Source: Physcia stellaris
Lineage: Eukaryota; Ascomycota; Lecanoromycetes; Caliciales; Physciaceae
Length of the DNA: 64,000 nt
Assembly (NCBI GenBank): GCA_018902385.1
Contig: JABSSW010000007.1
Span: forward strand, 868,001 to 932,000
Reading direction: 5' to 3'
Shown here: in pieces, positions 10,421 to 21,800 of the stretch
Numbering within the stretch: position 1 is the first letter of the stretch
Layout: each line of letters starts with the position of its first letter
Made by a program: the position numbers and the translations under genes
The notes under the pieces: generated by a model
What the model was told of the DNA's origin: nothing
What the model saw: the letters and a program-made list of their open reading frames with translations, nothing else
The model's database searches: none

Positions 10421-11390
10421 CAGCTGTTTGGGCCCGGTTAGTCGAGGGAGAGGGATGTAGAATGATTGAAGGAGAGGGGGTAAAAAGCAGAACAGCGGAA
10501 GGAGTGGGAGAAGAGAAATAGCTTGGGTGGTAATTTCCTGTTTCAAAGCTTTCTGGTTCCTGTCTGTCCCTTCCAGCGATGGCGCTATTTCCTTTTCCGG
10601 GGCGGGTACTTTTTTATCGATCGATCCATCCATCTGATCACGGTTCGGCAAGGGAACGGCGTTTTTTGACCCTGCTTCTTCGATTCTTGTGTGTCTTCGA
10701 TGTCTATACGACAGAGAAAGAAAGTGTCTATGGGAAATGGAGTATTTAAGGCGCTTCTGTAAGGGGGTGGTTGGGTTGTGGCATACTTTCATCCTGTAAT
10801 GGTGTTTTAGGCTATATAATTTCATGCAGATACTTTTGCCGAATCGGTTGATATGGTTTTGTTTTCGATGAGTGTTTTGAGGGTATCGAGCCTCATTCCC
10901 TTTCCCATCATACCCAAATAATGTCCCTGAGCGCTTTCCATACATTCCATCACGCCAACCGAATATCCAATTCCACATCCGTCTCCAGATCACCTATCAC
11001 CATTAAAAAAGCGATGATCCAGCTATCAGCAAACACAGCGCTCAACCTCCATCTCCATCCCCCGAGAAAAATCTCCAACCCCTCCTGCTTGGAACAAGAA
11101 ATCCCAATCCCAGCCTACAGCCTCCTCCAACCACTGAATAAACGCCCTAATCACATCAGATATCCCTCCCCACACAAAATTCCAAAAACTGCAGATCCAA
11201 CCCTGCCCACCATCCCCCACCTAACCCCAAACTCACTCCTAAACCTCAAGTCCCATAAACCCATTGCTAGCGATTTAACAATAATGAAGACTGGGATGGT
11301 GGCACGGGATGGGACGGGATATTGGCGGGTTAAGATGGGGATTTAGGGAATTTTGGGATTGAGGGATGGATGGATGATGTGGATATTGCT
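10421..11390. other. Intergenic, strand-skewed, no gene seen
   Basis: The first part is the likely 3' untranslated region of ptaB. From about 10,920 the plus strand turns C/A-rich and then G-rich. This yields open frames of low complexity that look like composition artefacts. Confidence 0.4.
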
Positions 11391-11545
11391 GGGGGTGGGG
11401 GTGGGGGTGGGGGTGGGGAGGAGGGGGTGAGAGGGGGAAGGGGTGGTTGATATTGAAGGGGAGGGGAGGGGGAGGTAGATATTGAGGGGGAGATGATGGG
11501 CGGAGAGATGATGGGGGAGAGATGATGGGGGAGAGATGATGGGGG
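11391..11545 (+). repeat. G-rich simple repeats, G-quadruplex prone
   Basis: A (GGGGGT)n run spans 11,391-11,418. A separate tandem array of the 14-base unit AGAGATGATGGGGG spans 11,504-11,545 in three perfect copies. The intervening DNA is also purine-only in long stretches. Several G5 runs close together could fold as quadruplexes on the plus strand. Confidence 0.8.
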
Positions 11546-11587
11546 AGGGGTTGAGGGAGGGGGTGGAGGGGGTTGGGATTGTTTTGG

Positions 11588-12120
11588 GGGATGGTATCGG
11601 AACGGGAGAAAGATTCGTGGCCGTTTTTCGATCATTTTCTTGTTTGTTTCTTTTCTGCCGGGGGCGGGGGAGGGAGGATGATAGGGGTAACCGTAGGGGG
11701 ATGGGTGGGTTTGGATGGGTTCTGGGGGCCTGTTGAGTTGGGAGGGATTGCGAGAGTGGATAGGAGGTGGGTTTTTGGATTAGGATTTTGGTGATAGTCT
11801 CGGGACCAGAGAGAGATTTGTGGTTGTTTTCGATTTTTTTTTTTTTTTTGGATTAGGGGGAGGAGATGCTGATTCAGCTTTGGAGATAGATGGAAGAAAG
11901 GATTGGATGGGTTTGTGGGGGCGTCCCCGAATCGAGAGAGCGGGTAGGGAATTGGTTTTTCATGATGACATCAGAACGAGGGAAAGATCCACGTTCATTT
12001 TTCGATTCTTTTCTTGTTCTTGAAGGAAGGAGGGGAAAACATGCTAGATCAGCTTTTAGGATAGATACTATGGCGGGAAATCTTTGGATGAATTTGGGAG
12101 GGAGGATTGGTAGGTTGGGA
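11588..12120 (+). repeat. Three degenerate ~185-bp tandem copies
   Basis: Three copies in order begin near 11,588, 11,786 and 11,959. Each carries a block like GAAAGATTCGTGGCCGTTTT followed by a T-rich CGATTTTCTTG-like run. About 90 bases later each has a block like GGATGGGTTTGGATGGG and then a GAGAGnGGATAGG-like segment. The copies are clearly related but diverged and contain small length differences. Confidence 0.55.
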
Positions 12121-12133
12121 GAGCCGATAGAGG

Positions 12134-12138
<5 letters not shown>

Positions 12139-12170
<32 letters not shown>
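12139..12170 (+). repeat. Poly-T run of 32 bases
   Basis: An uninterrupted T run (poly-A on the minus strand) directly abuts a coding-like minus-strand segment at 12,174-12,279. Confidence 0.95.
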
Positions 12171-12171
<1 letters not shown>

Positions 12172-12173
12172 AT

Positions 12174-12710
12174 TTTGTTGGATCTGAGAAGCCCATTTCT
12201 TCGCCCGTGGCGGGACCAGCAACTTCTTTCAAGAGCATCATCCGATCTTCTCAGGACTGAGAATATATCATCTAAGGCGACTTAGACAAGCAGTACGCAA
12301 AACTCACCTACCCACTCTCTTCAAATCTCGCATGAAAGTGAGCAGCGCGGTACCTGAACCCAAGCCGCCACGTGCATCACCAATATCCAAGCTCCTTCCG
12401 ATAGAGTCAAGAAGCTTGAACGAAGAATCCACCTCACGCCCGATGAAGGACTGTTGCGGGATGGCTCGTTATAGCTTTATTTATGCTAGAGATTATATAC
12501 TTAACGTATTTTAGAATCTATGTCTCTCCTATACCGAGAATAGATACCAGCAGTTTTCCTCTCCCCCTCTACACCTCCAAATCCAATCGGCGACGCAATA
12601 CTCTCACCAGGGATCGATTCCGAGAAAACGGGGCAGAAGAGTCGTCATCGGGGATCTTCCCGAGATGTGTATAGGATTGCCGAGACACCGTGGGCAAATC
12701 ATATCAAAAG
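12174..12710 (-). pseudogene. Coding-like remnant on minus strand
   Basis: Several minus-strand stretches have strong protein-like texture but do not form one clean model. Bases 12,308-12,468 are open for about 53 codons, with segments such as SFKLLDSIGRSLDIGDARGG and ALLTFMRDLKRV, followed by good donors (GTAGGT or GTGAGT). Bases 12,174-12,279 read DDIFSVLRRSDDALERS-like until the poly-A run. A further open stretch lies at 12,570-12,710. No ATG or splice chain links them convincingly, so this may be a decaying gene or one whose exons I cannot order. The family is not recognised. Confidence 0.3.
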
Positions 12711-12994
12711 GGGTTCATAGCTATAGTCCCCGAAAGCGATGAGAAGATGAAATTGGGGTATGGGATTGCTGCATGACTGACGGGTGTTTTTCGTCGTGAA
12801 AGATTTAGGGATGGAAGTCGAATCAGAGCAGAGATAGGTTTTCTTATCTGTTAGGACCTTTGCGCAAGGGTTGAGGAACGTTCGGCCAGCTGATGCTGCC
12901 TATTTCGTTAATGCTATGTACATGAAACCGGATGGTTGGGGCCTGGCCTTCTGCTGAACAAGAAGTTGTGAAGGATGGGGCCTTGACCTCGTAT

Positions 12995-13470
12995 TTAAGT
13001 AAAAGATCTATTCCTTGATGGGTTTTTCTTTTTCCTCATCTCTGCATTAGCATCTATGGCTAGCCTGGACGGGTGGCTTGGTGATACCTTGTTGGGGGAA
13101 TTCGGCAACGTTTTGATAATTGTATGAAGCGGGTTGTTTTCTGTGATGAGCGTATGGCTTCGAGGAAAGGATCAGGATCTTACCTAATATCAATAAAATA
13201 CCCCACAGTGGAGTCTTTCAGACTTTTGTCAGCAATTTTGATGACGCGGTGATCTCTATCACAAAAGCAGGAAGCCAGATATGATATCCTACCTTCTCCC
13301 CAGCCAGCTCTTCCAAAAACATCCGTATCCTCCAAAACTTACGCCCAACTTAAACCCCTTCAGCCATTACATGGTGTATGTTCAATCCACTCCTTCCCTG
13401 CTTCGAAATCCCCCCCCAGGAATAACAAAAGCAGCCTCACAAACCAACCAAAAAAACCCGAAACACAATT
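12995..13470 (-). CDS. Spliced hypothetical gene, 5' end uncertain
   Basis: Coding-like exons on the minus strand join in frame: about 13,293-13,400, then 13,184-13,255 (HRVIKIADKSLKDSTVGYF), 13,088-13,140 (QPASYNYQNVAEFPQQ) and 12,995-13,041 (basic C-terminus and TAA stop). Introns of 37, 43 and 46 nt have GTAGGA, GTAAGA and GTATCA donors and ..ATAG, ..CACAG and GCTAATGCAG ends, the last with a textbook branch site. The first exon is ambiguous: two acceptors two bases apart allow two frames, and the true start may lie as far up as 13,740. I do not recognise the protein. The middle exon is the best evidence that something real is encoded. Confidence 0.4.
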
Positions 13471-14178
13471 GTATCAAACACAGCATCGAGGTGTTTTTCC
13501 TTACTGGCTGGGATGGGGAGTATAGCGAGAATCAGGTGATGAAATTCTCAATGAGGAATGATGGGATGGGCATTTGATTCTGAGGGAGATTGCTGTCCGA
13601 AGTGAGGAGGAAGGATGGGTTTTTGCAAGAAGGGGAAGTGGGATAGGTTGTGGTGAGTGCGGCGAGAGTTTGAAGTCGTTATTTGAGATGAATCTTCGAA
13701 CGATATCTGGATAAGTAAGCAAAAATCAAATGTTATCATGTTACTCGATCTTATATATGATTCAGCACCGGGCCTAAATCCCGCTACTCACGACCGCCAA
13801 AAGCCAAACCCTTCTAGAGTGGAAATCTTGGAGTCCGGCCGACTGAACCAGAGTGCTTCAGCAAAAGAAACAAAATTGCAATGGCCGGGGCTTGACACAC
13901 GACAAGTCCCCCAATCGGGCTTTTGATTGCTGCACTTATTCGAGACCGAGATAACGTACTATCTTTTTTTCTGCTCGACGTCCCTTCTGGTCTATTCTTT
14001 CCTTGGACGGCTTAAGTCTTGAGGTTTTGGGGAGTTTCTTCCGGCGTAGTGGCGACACGCTTTGGTTCCCGTGGGCATACTGATTGCTAGAAACTATGGC
14101 CCATACATCTATTGTATTATAAGCAACATTCCTCAAGAAGATTTGACTCAATCAGCATACCATCTACCGTGAAATAGC
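13471..14178. other. Intergenic, no firm gene
   Basis: Two overlapping minus-strand frames at 13,501-13,739 (62-73 codons) could hold the first exon of the spliced gene to the left. The rest up to the NLR-like gene's stop codon shows nothing that I can support. Confidence 0.35.
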
Positions 14179-17100
14179 TTAACACGTCTCCTCTTCATCA
14201 GAAGAAAGCTGCCACGTGTTTCTTTTTCTTCGGACTTTTCTCCCCTTCTTTTGCCATTTTTCCAGAATTTTCTGCAGGCCCTCATGCTTGCTGAGCTTGA
14301 CGAGCTCGCGAACCGCCTCCTCGCCATTGTACTTACCGTTCGGCTTGTAATCACCGTTCGTACTGCACTCACCGTACTCTTGTAAGAAGCTTTCGACTGA
14401 GCAGATGTCAGTTGTGTGCGCAGGACAGATATTCGCAGTCGCCTTCAAGTCCGCTCCTAACCCAAGTAGAAGATTTGCAACTCTGTAATTCTCGAATATC
14501 AATGCAAGAGTCAACGGTGTTACACAGGCCTGGTAATCATGAGCATCACCACCCTCCATTATCATCATCAGCTGTTGGTTGACATATGCTCCACTGTCCA
14601 GGAGTATTTTGGCTACCCGGAGACTTCTTTGGCGCCCATGGTCGTCCTCATAGCCCCGCCCGAGTCTGATGACCATAGTGTGTCGATGTCCACGAAAGAT
14701 GACACCGTATTTAGAGCCACTAAGTATGGCAAGATGGAAGGGTGTCATCTGGGGCAACTTTAAGTCTCCCGTTGTATTTGGATCAGCGCCCTTGTCTAGC
14801 AGACTCTGTGTCATATTCGCTAAACCTGTAGCAGCCGCGAAGTGTAGTGGCGAGGGTATTCTAGGGTGTAGTATCCTATCGCTATCCCAGCGGTCAGCCA
14901 TGTAGGTCGCGCAGGTATCCCACAGCTCAAAATGTCCGCCAGTAGGTATAGAGAAGAATTGGTGAAGAAGTTCAATGCCATCTTCTTGAAGCTCATTCCA
15001 GTACCACGGTCTAGCGCATAGCCTCCAAGTAGCATAGCTGTAAAGAGAGTGCTTTGACAGGTGATCCTCGACTGCTGCCGGCGACGGGCAAACAATGTCT
15101 GCAAACTGCCTGTGCATGACATAACTTAGGCAAACATGATCTATATAGTTGTGGTCGTGCGAAGTCACCAGGTACTTCCGGGCAATTGAACTGGAAACGT
15201 TTTCCGGACTCATGACAAGGAATTCCTTGATCGTGAAATGAGATAACTGGATAATTTTGGCTCCGTCTGCGTCAAAGTCGACTTCAAGACGGACTAGACA
15301 ACCTAGCCACTGAACAATATCATCCAATGTTGGAGTGACTTCATCTGTTGGCCAATCATCATCATTCTCGATGCATAATGCTTGGCAAAGTATTTCAGTC
15401 GTTAAGTACGAAATTACTTCGATTTCGATTCCGCTACGTATACGGAAATAATTCTTTTTTGAACCATTGTCGAAGACGAGCCATTTCAAGAGTCGCTGAA
15501 TATAGGTCACTGTTTGCTCAGGATAGGTGCTATCAATAGTTTCTAGGATCCGAATATACGTCTGCCAAAGGTCAGGTGGGAGCGCTTTGAGAGCTTTGCG
15601 CTTTGCTGTATCATTCGGTAGTCGTTGCAAGTAGTCAATCTGAGCGCGAACCCAAAAGAACCTATCACTAATTAGCACACACACTTTAGACCCTGGGTCG
15701 AAGGGACTTAAGAAATGACAATGCGTAAAGGAACAGCCATCGATCGAAGGAAAGACCGACAACTCACATTCCTTTGGCCTCTTCTACCAGTGTATCAACA
15801 ATCTGAACCTTGAGTTCATCACTACGGACGTTAAGCTTTCCTGACCATGCGTTGGCGAACAAGCGAAGGTCAGCAGAAGTTGCCGCAATAGAGACGATCT
15901 GAAACTGCGCATGCTCGAAGCACTTTCTGATATCTCGTTCGTCTCGACTGAATATCAAGGTGCGAATCGATCTTTCTGCATCGACATGCAGTTCCGCTAT
16001 GATGTTTATCAGACGTTCTCGATCGCGGTCAAATGCAGGTCCGCACTCGTCGAGTCCGTCAATCATGATGTATGTGCTCGTGAAGTATTGGGATATTTCG
16101 ATCAACAAGTCAGTAAGATCATTGTCCTCTGGGGCTGTAGCTGGGTACGTCTGCTCAACATGTTTTTTGTAAAACTCCATAACCTTGGCAAGAGCGGAAG
16201 AGTTCTGACGAGCCAGTTGTGCAATCAGAGAACCTAGAACGTTCTGTGGTTTGTGGCTCGCGCTATCATCATGCCGAATGTAGAAGTATCCAGTGCCGAC
16301 TGTCGCACATCTTTTGCGAGCCAGAACCTCTTCGACGACCAGAGTGCTAAGTGTGGTTTTACCGGCACCCGGGATGCCGTAGATCCACAGAGCACTGTTG
16401 GACTTTTCTAACCATTGTGTCATTTCTGGCAGATCGCACAGCCACGTTCCCGTTCCATGCTGTCTGTCGCGACTGAGTTGCTGGAGTTTCAAGGCTGGAT
16501 TTACGGGCGACAGCCAAGTCAAGGCTTTCTCTGTATATCAAGTCAGACTTGCAAGCAAAAGGAGCTTTTCGCAAAGAAAGTCAAAGAGCTTAATCAGCAC
16601 AGAAACTTGAACCAGGGAAAAGGGTTCGATGAGTGATCACTCACCTTGCTCCTGATTGAGAGATAGATCCAGCATCTTTCCCTGAATACCCTTCAGATCC
16701 GCTAAGTGCTTGTTCATAACTTTTTGTTGCTCAAGCACAGTATGGATACCGACTAATCCGTCTCCAGCTAGTGCCATCGTACAGGTACTTTTGTAGCGTT
16801 CTAGAGCCTGGATCAGCTGTAGAGTTTTCGACCTGACTAAGGGCCACTTCAGATCTCTGGGCTCGAGACGTCGGAATCCAGACAGACTGCCTCGCTTCGA
16901 ATGCCTGGTATGAGTGCTCTGAGCTTGCTGAGTGCCCGCATGACCAAAGTTGTTCAGTATACCCTCGATCTCGACCAAAGTCTTCTGACATTCGTAAATG
17001 AACCCAGGGGGTTGGAGCTTTTTGCCAGACTCGTTGGACTCATCTTCTGCTTCGTCTCCACTACGAAAATGTTGACTATGCTCCACAGGATCCTCTGCGT

Positions 17101-17296
17101 CGTCTTCGTCACTCTGCACCAGAATTTCAAGCCTCTTGAGAATACCGCAGAGCACGTTGACCTCAGCCATCAATGCTCGGACTTCGTCTGAACAGTTCCG
17201 GGCCGCTTTAAGATATCGATAGCCTTTTGTGGCTACATTCTCGGCCAGAGTAGCGATTCCAATAACAGACGCAACGAATGAAATTGGTTCTGCCAT
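14179..17296 (-). CDS. NLR-like STAND protein: HeLo-like N-terminus, NACHT, ankyrin
   Basis: Exons 16,645-17,296, 15,768-16,530 and 14,179-15,661 join in frame to 965 residues, with introns of 114 and 106 nt (GTGAGT donors). Residues 1-110 (MAEPISFVASVIGIATLAEN, then coiled helices) match the fungal STAND N-terminal, HeLo-like domain. The NACHT domain has Walker A GIPGAGKTT at 269-277 and Walker B YIMIDGLDEC at 371-380. The second splice restores the KGMFFWVRAQIDYL segment typical after NACHT. Ankyrin-type repeats (PLHFAAATG, LLLGLGADL) cover about 742-878, and the basic tail RKVRRKRN may be nuclear. Fungal proteins of this design act in allorecognition and cell death after ligand sensing by the repeats. 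That role is family knowledge, not shown here. Key motifs are intact. Confidence 0.85.
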
Positions 17297-17752
17297 TGCT
17301 CATCGCCCGGGACAAAACTAAGTGCCGATAAGAGGTAGAAATCACTCGCCAGATGGAGGTTACCCGTCTTTGGAATTCAAGACATCCTCCGATATGAATG
17401 TAATTCTAAGCTCCACGTCTTTCCGAAGTCGGGCTACCGTTTGTTCTTTTTTATTTGATGGGGACAATTGTGATCATGTGAGCAAAATTTGAAGAGATGA
17501 GATCTGCACTCGATTTCGTTCGGGGCGAGTAGTTCAAATGAGAATCTGTATCCGAACCTTGGCAAAATCTATAAGTCAGGGAATCTTTCTTGCCAGCAGA
17601 TTAGTAGAGATTAAATAGATGGTCTGCTGTCAGCCTCGTTGGAGACGGATGTGCTCCTTTTGGCTTAGTACATGCAGCTGCACTGCCAGCGACTTCTCCT
17701 ATCATTGAGCAGTCCCACCCAGTAACTTCACAGCCTCTGCAGGCAGATCGAT
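17297..17752. other. Upstream region of NLR-like gene
   Basis: This gap lies between the NLR-like start at 17,296 and the stop of the small membrane-protein gene at 17,753, both on the minus strand. No other coding frame or RNA gene is seen. Confidence 0.4.
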
Positions 17753-18142
17753 CTACTCCAAATAAAGATGACATGACGTCTGCCACGTCAAGAAGATGTC
17801 AACATAAGGCTGTGTCCACAATCTAAGTGCCGTAACTGATTGTAGGCCGGTAAGCGTAAGATAGATGAGACCGGTGATGAAGAGCACGATGAGTAGATTA
17901 AAATCTTCCGAGACTTGTGCCTTATTGAATGATGATGATGCTGCTGCTGACAACGATGATTGTTTGTTGATTTGACGGTCTGCCGGCGCGTATAACTCTC
18001 TCTCGCCTGAAACAAGACAACAGTCTGTATGCCATTGCCCGGTCTAGTGCGATTCTGCCTCCCACGCCTCGCCACCAATACACCCATTGTGGCACCCGTC
18101 CTTGTAACACAACGCATGAAAAAGACATGGAAGAGAGACCAT
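17753..18142 (-). CDS. Small spliced membrane protein
   Basis: The second exon, 17,753-18,006, is well supported: a clean acceptor (TTGTTTCAG) opens an 84-codon frame with GERELYAPADRQINKQ, a Ser/Ala-rich linker and one hydrophobic helix (LLIVLFITGLIYLTLTGL) ending near LRLW. The best partner is a Cys-rich first exon at 18,076-18,142 starting MVSLPCLFHALC, joined at phase 1 over a 69-nt intron, which gives 106 residues. The first exon choice is uncertain because other ATGs lie within 20 bases. The product would be a single-pass membrane protein of unknown function. It sits just upstream of the NLR-like gene on the same strand. Confidence 0.4.
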
Positions 18143-18479
18143 CAACTGATTCCGTTCTAAACCGAGTAATCGTAAATTCGTCGAGGTCACCACTTCCTAC
18201 TAGACCACGGGATATTGCTTTCTCTTTTCTGTTCTAGCCCGGAGTTTAGAGATCTCTAGATCCATATCCAATCCAGGTAAAAAGTGTGATACTGATTGAC
18301 GTTGATGCTATGACAGAGTGGATGAAGGTGATAACATGACAGAGTTGATGTCACCGGCTCAAAGACATACCGGCAGCTTTAGATCGATCTTGTCCGAGAA
18401 AATGACACAGTCTGCATACAGCTCGTGCTAGCTTGAGGGGGATCAATCCTCTCCATCAAATGTGAGAATACTATGGTTG
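18143..18479. other. Flank of the Copia insertion
   Basis: No gene is seen. This is the left flank of the Copia target site and probably the promoter of the small membrane-protein gene. Confidence 0.4.
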
Positions 18480-18484
18480 CGCTG

Positions 18485-18629
18485 TGTAGAACTAGGTGGC
18501 CAATCAGGGGCCGCCAAGAGCTTAGTCATTAGTACGCATTTCAATGACATTAGATGCTAGAAACCATGTAAATTAGCACTAGATAGAACATCATGCAATC
18601 AATGATTTACGACTCCATGCAGTCTGACA
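18485..18629 (+). repeat. 5' LTR of Copia element
   Basis: A 145-bp LTR with TG..CA ends that pairs with 23,482-23,626. Confidence 0.95.
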
Positions 18630-18650
18630 GTTATGAGCCCGGATCACGCT
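18630..18650 (+). promoter_or_regulatory. Primer-binding site, half-tRNA type
   Basis: Directly after the LTR comes GTTATGAGCCC followed by ATCACGCTT. This complements the anticodon stem-loop of initiator tRNA-Met (GGGCUCAUAAC). Drosophila copia primes from a cleaved initiator tRNA half in the same way, rather than from the tRNA 3' end. Confidence 0.7.
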
Positions 18651-18814
18651 TTATTGCTGCATCCAATACGTGATCTAATTGACTATCGATACCTCCAGCA
18701 TTCGATTGCTTCGGCAGGCTAACGAGAGAGGTCAGAACACCGCGAGAACACTCCTGTGTTTACACCCTCCTACAACGAAGAAAACCCTTCCTACTTATCC
18801 GCCCGTCCAGCACG

Positions 18815-21800
18815 ATGACGGATACGAAGCGAGAGCTCAAGCTGAGCTCCTCCAAGGACTGGGACGCGTGGCTTTCAGTCGTACGAGCTAAGGCCACCGG
18901 ATACTCGATTTGGGATCTCATCGACCCATCCAAAGATACTCGGCCAACGGGCAAATTTGAGCCCGTAGAGCCCAATCTTGATGCACAACAGGGTGTGGAT
19001 TTCAACGAAAAGCATGCCCGATACAAGATAGCGTCATCGAGATACAAGACGGAGCTTCAAGACTGGAAGGAGCAGAAGCAATCCATGGCGAAGATAATCG
19101 ATCACATCTATGATACAACAACGATTACAAATCTCAGCTTTATTCAGTTCGTTGAGATTCATCCATGGACCGTTCTACGCGCTCTCAAAGCACGTCTTGC
19201 ACCCACCGATTCGGCTAGGAGCTTGGAGCTGGAGCAAGAGTACAACCGCATGGCCAAGGGCCCATCCAATCGTCAGAGCATCGATGCCTGGCTAGACGAC
19301 TACCTGAAGATGCTGGCTCTCGCTAAGCAGGCGAAGATTGCTGAGGTCACCGATAGCAAACGAGCGTATCGTGACTTTCTACACGCAATCGACAAGATCG
19401 CACCTACCTTCGCTGAAGTATATCAACTCCAGCTAGACACCATAACGAATCACGAAACCCAGCTTCTCACTCTCATTGAAACCTTCCGCCAACACATACG
19501 CATGAAGGAAGCTCGAAGGGGGAAAGAAACGATATCCAATTCGGCATTTGCTGCTGACGAGTGCAATCACACAAATCATCGAGACCATTCTGGCACCCCG
19601 TCATTTCGAGGTCAGAATCAGTCTCGAGATCCCTGCATTTGCGGAAAGAAGCATTTCTACGGCGATTGCTTCTACCTCAACGAGAACATACGTCCAGATG
19701 ATTTCAAACTGAAGCCAGAAATCGTGGCTAAGATAGACGAAGCAAAGAAGAATCCAAAGAAGAGGAGGCAAATAGAACAGAGCATCAAGCGGGCTGACGA
19801 AAAACGTCAGAAGAAGGACGATAATAACAAGAGCACAGAAGCCGAAGTAGGGTCCTTCGCCGCCATCCACGTCAATGCCATAGGGTCGTTTACAAGCGAC
19901 TCGTCCTCGTCAAGTTACTCCCTTCGTTCGTCATGGCTTATGGATCACGGCTTCGGCATCCACGTGGCCAACAGCACAATGAAACAACGCTTCCAAAAGG
20001 AGCGGGATTGCACAGACGGATCGAAAGTTATGTCCGGCATGGGACCACTTCCTATTCTGGCATATGGCCGGATGCGTATCGACGTCGATACACCCACAGG
20101 AAAGAAGCCAATGGAGCTTCTAAATGTTGCCTATGTACCCGATTTCATGGTCAACATCGTTGCGGGTAGTATTCTTGCAGACAAGGGCCTGCACTTCGAT
20201 ACGGCACACGGTCATCTTCATAGAAACGGTAAACCGGTCGTCCACGTGCCGAGAGTAGGTGCACACTACGTTCTCGAAGATAATAGATCTGAAGGGGTGG
20301 GCACCTTTGCAGCCACTGTGCGACAAGGATCTACTCTAGAATGGCACCAGCTTCTCGCCCATGCGAATAATGACGCCATACAGCATTTACAAGAAGCCGC
20401 TGAAGGGGTGGAGCTTACTAACAAGGATAAGGTGCCCTTGACTAACAAATGCGAAAAATGTGCACTTTCCAAAGCACATAGAATCGTATCCAGATCCCCT
20501 GAAAAGTCAGAAACTTCAAACAAGCCGTTCTATCGAATTACCTACGATCTCATCGATATGACAACGGCATTGAACAAGCACCAGTGGATATCACACGTGG
20601 CATGCTCCGAAACAGGCTTCCACATGATATACACGCACGAGAGCAAAGGACAGGCCACGGAGGTGCTTATTCGGGCCATCCATACAATCGAAACCAGATA
20701 CAACGGCAAGGTCGTATTTGTACGTTCTGACGGCGAACGTGCGTTAGGCACTGCCTGGGGTGACTACTGTGCATCCAAAGGCATTACACATGAACCCTCG
20801 GCCGTTGATACTCCAGCACAGAACGGCCACAGCGAACGACTAGGTGGCATACTGTTGACCAAGTCACGAGCAATGAGACTCGAAGCAAATCTACCTGTTT
20901 ACCTATGGCCGTGGGTCAACGAGACGGCTGGTTACATAATGAACCGTACACCCTCCAAGAAGCATGGATGGAAGACACCGTTCGAATTGGTTACCGGCAA
21001 GAAGCCGAATCTTGCTCACATCGTTCAATATGGAGCAAAAGCATACCCCTTGGATAAGGATATTCCAAAGAAGGAAAAGATGAGGGCCAAAGCACACATC
21101 GGCTTCCTTGTAGGGTATGACAGCACCAACATCTTCCTAATTTGGATTCCTAGTCAACGAAAGGTTATACGCACACGTGATGTCACATTCAACGAAGACT
21201 TACGTTATCGTCTTAACGAAATAGACCTAGCCCAGCTCGTCAACGAGCCCTTTCTGACTAACGATACGCTTGACATACCGCAGAGCGATTTCACGAGAAT
21301 AGTGGACATCGAATCAGACAGCGACGAAGATGTATGGGAGTTAGCATCTACAGGGTCCATTACCGATCGCGATGCAAAGAAATCTCACAAGCAAGTAACT
21401 GAGGACGATTCTGGACCAGGATATCTACCCTCACCTGCTCCATCTTCGTCAAGGGGTGAGGACACGTCAAATACGCCTGATCCTTCGTATCCTTCGTCAC
21501 CTGCCGCTACAGAAACCGCTACAGAAAATCCCTCGTCACCTGCCGTTGCAGAAACAGTGGAGGAACTACCCCCGCCTGCACCGCCGTTGAAAGAGAAGAA
21601 ACCGAAGCATTGGGCGAAAACAACGATTGACGAGGTCAATATTCAGCCTGAAGGGTTCACTCGTATTCGCAAACCAAATCCGCTTCGAGGCTTCAGTCAT
21701 TACACCGCCCTAGAGGATGCGTCCGCAGGAGGAATGCGTTCATTCTATGGAGCATTCATGACTTCAATGACGAAGGAAAAGAGACCGCATCGTGACGATC

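Noticed and set aside
11330-11635. Proline-rich minus-strand ORF
   Set aside because: It is only the complement of the G-rich simple repeats.
13936-14151. 71-codon minus-strand frame next to the NLR-like gene stop
   Set aside because: No domain, no splice support, and biased basic composition. Likely 3' untranslated sequence.
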